Source: Mogibacterium diversum_A (GTDB lineage: Bacteria > Bacillota > Clostridia > Peptostreptococcales > Anaerovoracaceae). From it: 64,000 nt of DNA. Both the position numbers and the translations under genes were made by a program. Shown here piece after piece: positions 61,388-64,000 of the stretch. The notes under the pieces are model-generated. The model was not told where the DNA came from and did not search any database. It was given only the letters and a program-made list of their open reading frames with translations. The stretch spans positions 1-64,000 of the forward strand of contig NZ_CALIZG010000013.1 in assembly GCF_938028775.1 (NCBI RefSeq), written 5' to 3'. The number at the start of each line of letters is the position of its first letter. Within the stretch, counting starts at the first letter, position 1.

Positions 61388-62896
61388 ATGGGAAGTGTCG
61401 GTTTTAGTGCGGAGAAGTACATCGAAGAACAGTCAAAGTATATCTTGGAGAGAATTCAGGCTGGAGACGGAAGACTCTACCTCGAATTCGGAGGAAAACT
61501 CGTTCAGGATAAGCATGCGATGAGGGTTCTACCTGGCTTCGACGAGAACGCCAAGATTAAACTTTTGAACCGCATGAAGGACCAGACGGAAATAATCATC
61601 TGTATATATGCAGGAGACATCATTTCCAGCAAGACGAGACAGGATTTCGGGATTACGTACGATCTAGAGGTAATGAGGCTCATCGATGCTTTCCGTAGCT
61701 ATGACCTTGAGATAAATTCGGTTGTCGTGACTAGATACGAAAATAATCCAGCGGTTAATATGTTTATAAACAAGCTGGAGCGTAGAGGCATTCGCACTTA
61801 CAAGCACAATTATACTAAAGGATATCCGACGGATGTCGACACTATCGTCAGCGACGAGGGCTACGGTGCTAACCCTTACATAGAGGTTACTAAGCCGCTA
61901 ATAGTGGTTACAGGTCCTGGTGGTGGTTCAGGCAAGCTGGCGACCGCTTTATCTCAGGTATATCACGAGTATAGACGCGGGACGAAAGCAAGATATGCTA
62001 AGTTTGAGACTTTCCCGATTTGGAGCATTCCACTTAAGCATCCTGTAAATATCGCTTATGAAGCGGCAACAGCAGATCTTAAAGATGTGAACATGATAGA
62101 CCCATTCCACTTGGAGGCATATGGAGTTACAGCGGTCAACTACAACCGAGATATCGAGGCATTTCCAGTTCTCAAGAGGATTCTTGACAAGATTACAGGC
62201 GATGCGAGCGTATACCAGTCTCCAACTGACATGGGAGTTAACCGTGCGGGCTTCGGCATCATCGATGATGATATCTGCCGCGAGGCAGCTAAGCAGGAGA
62301 TAATTAGAAGGTCTCTGCTTGCAGAGGTTTCGTATAAGAAGGGTAAGATTGACGAATCCGTGCTAGAGCGCACGAAGCTCCTCATGGAAGAGGTTGGTGC
62401 TACTCGTTACGATAGAAAAGTCGTTGCGCCTGCAGAAGAGTATGCAGAGATGAAGCGCGCAGAGAATGAGCGCTATGAGAATGTAATCGTGGCAGCTATC
62501 GAGCTACCCGACGGCAGAATTGTTACGGGCAGAAGTTCGCACAGGATGGCAGCTTCAGCAGCTATGATTCTCAACGCTGTAAAGACTTTAGCAGGTCTTG
62601 CTGATGACATTCCAGTTATCTCGGCGCAGGTACTAGAGAACCTGCAGAAGATGAACGTGGAATTTTTCGGGGATAAATCCGCACTCAACTGCGAAGAGAT
62701 TATCATGGCTCTGACTATGTCGACTATGACTAACCCTACAGCAGATTATGCGCTCAAAGAGCTGTATAAGCTGCGTGGCTGCAGAGCTCACAGCACAGCA
62801 ATTTTAAGCGATAGGGATGAGCAGACACTGAAGTCGCTGGGAATAGACATGACTTCAAACCCAGAGTTTTCGACTAGTGATTTATACTCGAAGTAA
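61388..62896 (+). CDS. DUF1846 family protein
   Basis: The 502-residue protein matches the conserved DUF1846 family: GFSAEKYIEEQSKYILERI, YLEFGGKL, HAMRVLPGF and the GPGGGSGKLATALSQVYHEY Walker-A-like segment, suggesting nucleotide binding. Structures of the family exist but the cellular function is not settled to my knowledge. It is cytoplasmic (no signal). AAAGGACC lies upstream of ATG 61388. It is followed by a terminator before the ClC gene. Confidence 0.9.
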   Translation: MGSVGFSAEKYIEEQSKYILERIQAGDGRLYLEFGGKLVQDKHAMRVLPGFDENAKIKLLNRMKDQTEIIICIYAGDIISSKTRQDFGITYDLEVMRLIDAFRSYDLEINSVVVTRYENNPAVNMFINKLERRGIRTYKHNYTKGYPTDVDTIVSDEGYGANPYIEVTKPLIVVTGPGGGSGKLATALSQVYHEYRRGTKARYAKFETFPIWSIPLKHPVNIAYEAATADLKDVNMIDPFHLEAYGVTAVNYNRDIEAFPVLKRILDKITGDASVYQSPTDMGVNRAGFGIIDDDICREAAKQEIIRRSLLAEVSYKKGKIDESVLERTKLLMEEVGATRYDRKVVAPAEEYAEMKRAENERYENVIVAAIELPDGRIVTGRSSHRMAASAAMILNAVKTLAGLADDIPVISAQVLENLQKMNVEFFGDKSALNCEEIIMALTMSTMTNPTADYALKELYKLRGCRAHSTAILSDRDEQTLKSLGIDMTSNPEFSTSDLYSK

Positions 62897-62919
62897 TTGA
62901 TTATAGAGGGATATATTGG

Positions 62920-62951
62920 GCAGCAGTTCTATTCAGAGCTGCTGCTTTTTG
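62920..62951 (+). terminator. Terminator of the DUF1846 gene
   Basis: GCAGCAG and further pairs (62920-62930) pair with 62935-62945, loop ATTC, followed by TTTTT. Confidence 0.85.
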
Positions 62952-62978
62952 TCCAAAGCGAGGCAGGAAGGAATAGAT

Positions 62979-64000
62979 ATGGCTGCAAAGCGCAGTTTAG
63001 ATAAGAGCTATGTTGTTAGAAACATCAGGCAGAAACAGAGATTCAAATACAAGCTCATATTAGAGGGCATAGCGGTTGGTTCGATTGTCGGACTTGTTAT
63101 TGCGCTGTTCAGAATCATGATTGTGAAAGCTGATCATGCCCGACAGATGGCGGTTCATCTGGTTAAGGTGAGACCGGTATATGCATTTGCAGTTTTTATG
63201 GCACTGATTTTAATCGCCTGGATTTTGGATAAGCTCATTAGATTTGAACCGGATATCTCGGGGTCTGGCATACCGCAAATAGAGGGTGAGCTGAAGGGTC
63301 TTGAGGATCAGAACTGGCGCAAGGTACTGATTGCTAAATTTGCGGGATGCGTTCTGGCTATTGGCGGCGGCTTGGCTCTCGGTAGAGAGGGCCCGAGTAT
63401 TCAGCTGGGTGGCATGATAGGCAAGGGCTTCGCGCGCCGGAAGAATGCGCTTCTGACGGAGGAGAGAATGCTGATGAGCTGTGGCGCCGGCGCGGGCCTA
63501 GCCGCCGCGTTTGGAGCTCCGCTAGCTGGAGTGCTATTTGCGCTTGAAGAGCTTCACAAGAACTTCTCAGCAGAAGTTCTTGTATCCACGATGGCAGCTA
63601 GCGCAGTTGCTGACTACATAGCTGTCAATATAATCGGACTTAGACCGGTGTTTGATTTTGATGTTGAACACAGAATTCCATTACGCCTCTACTGGGCAAT
63701 AGTTTTGCTTGGCGTAATACTTGGAATCCTGGGTGTTATATACAATAAGCTGCTAGACAAGATGCAGGATTTCTTTGATAGGTTCGATAGCAAGTTCATC
63801 AGTATCGGAATCATGCTCATGATTTCATTCCTCATGATGTTCATCTATCCGACTGTGCTCGGCAGTGGAAATAACCTCGTGAAGGTCATCAGCGATGGCA
63901 AATTCACACTGATAGCACTTGCCATACTATTAGTCGCAAAGCTGTTCTTCTCGACAGGTAGCTTCGGAACGGGAACTCCCGGTGGCATCTTCTTACCACT
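62979..64000 (+). CDS. ClC-type chloride/proton antiporter (partial, runs off the window)
   Basis: The frame is open from ATG 62979 to the window end (340 codons, no stop). Typical ClC motifs are seen in order: GSGIPQIEG, the gating glutamate in GREGPSIQLG, GAPLAGVLFALEEL with the inner proton glutamate, and GSFGTGTPGGIFLPL at the very end. Both glutamates point to a Cl-/H+ exchanger rather than a channel, or to a fluoride-type variant only if later residues disagree. A short basic N-terminus (MAAKRSLDKSY) precedes the first helix. AGGAAGGAA upstream supports the start. Confidence 0.9.
   Translation, partial: MAAKRSLDKSYVVRNIRQKQRFKYKLILEGIAVGSIVGLVIALFRIMIVKADHARQMAVHLVKVRPVYAFAVFMALILIAWILDKLIRFEPDISGSGIPQIEGELKGLEDQNWRKVLIAKFAGCVLAIGGGLALGREGPSIQLGGMIGKGFARRKNALLTEERMLMSCGAGAGLAAAFGAPLAGVLFALEELHKNFSAEVLVSTMAASAVADYIAVNIIGLRPVFDFDVEHRIPLRLYWAIVLLGVILGILGVIYNKLLDKMQDFFDRFDSKFISIGIMLMISFLMMFIYPTVLGSGNNLVKVISDGKFTLIALAILLVAKLFFSTGSFGTGTPGGIFLP

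Noticed and set aside
1..64000. tRNA or rRNA genes, transposases, integrases
   Set aside because: I looked in the gaps between genes and saw no cloverleaf-like or rRNA sequence and no recognisable recombinase.

Overview
The window looks like chromosomal DNA from an anaerobic, low-to-mid GC Gram-positive bacterium of the class Clostridia. Supporting signs are an oxygen-sensitive double-cubane-cluster reductase with its activase, a complete glycine cleavage operon with its own lipoate ligase, a flavodiiron protein, LPXTG-type and BspA-like surface proteins, strong AGGAGG ribosome binding sites and many Rho-independent terminators. Together with three adjacent proline-peptide peptidases, this suggests an amino-acid/peptide fermenter, perhaps near the Mogibacterium / Eubacterium Family XIII group (inference; no rRNA or marker tree is possible here).

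Layout. 1-3300 is an AT-rich patchwork of rearranged genes: a coding remnant, a phosphatase fused to half of a GyrI-like protein, a ClbS/DfsB-like protein, a radical SAM protein with a replaced C-terminus, and a truncated copy next to a full copy of a small membrane protein. 3378-9451 (minus) holds a 1591-residue HD / nucleotidyltransferase / phosphoribosyltransferase fusion and coaBC. 9582-14776 (plus) is housekeeping: rpmE, prfA, tsaC, rpiB, upp, tyrS. 14918-19506 carries a C_GCAxxG_C_C redox protein, a small membrane protein, a LysR regulator, an AT-rich LPXTG protein and an orphan acidic protein. 19686-22135 (minus) is the double-cubane reductase / DUF3343 / activase operon, divergent from glutathione peroxidase. 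24386-31293 (minus) is gcvT-gcvH-gcvPA-gcvPB-lplA-lpdA, a self-contained glycine cleavage and lipoylation unit.

31431-36210 has cvpA and three peptidases (aminopeptidase P, M24 peptidase, proline iminopeptidase-like hydrolase). 36558-44283 is an AT-rich defence island: XRE regulator, hsdM, hsdS, hsdR and a fifth gene with a canonical HEPN ribonuclease motif. This is the best candidate for an undescribed system: a restriction system with an attached, possibly abortive, RNase. 44441-51735 carries an unusual lipoprotein and a 2125-residue BspA-like leucine-rich-repeat surface protein built of six modules.

51840-57678 holds tadA, an Ig-like membrane protein, ispE with a GntR regulator, and a metal P-type ATPase operon with a PacL-like small membrane partner plus an unlisted 26-residue microprotein. 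57809-64000 holds an HtrA-like protease, a flavodiiron protein, DUF1934 and DUF1846 proteins and a ClC antiporter cut by the window end. I found no tRNA, rRNA, CRISPR array, transposase or integrase.
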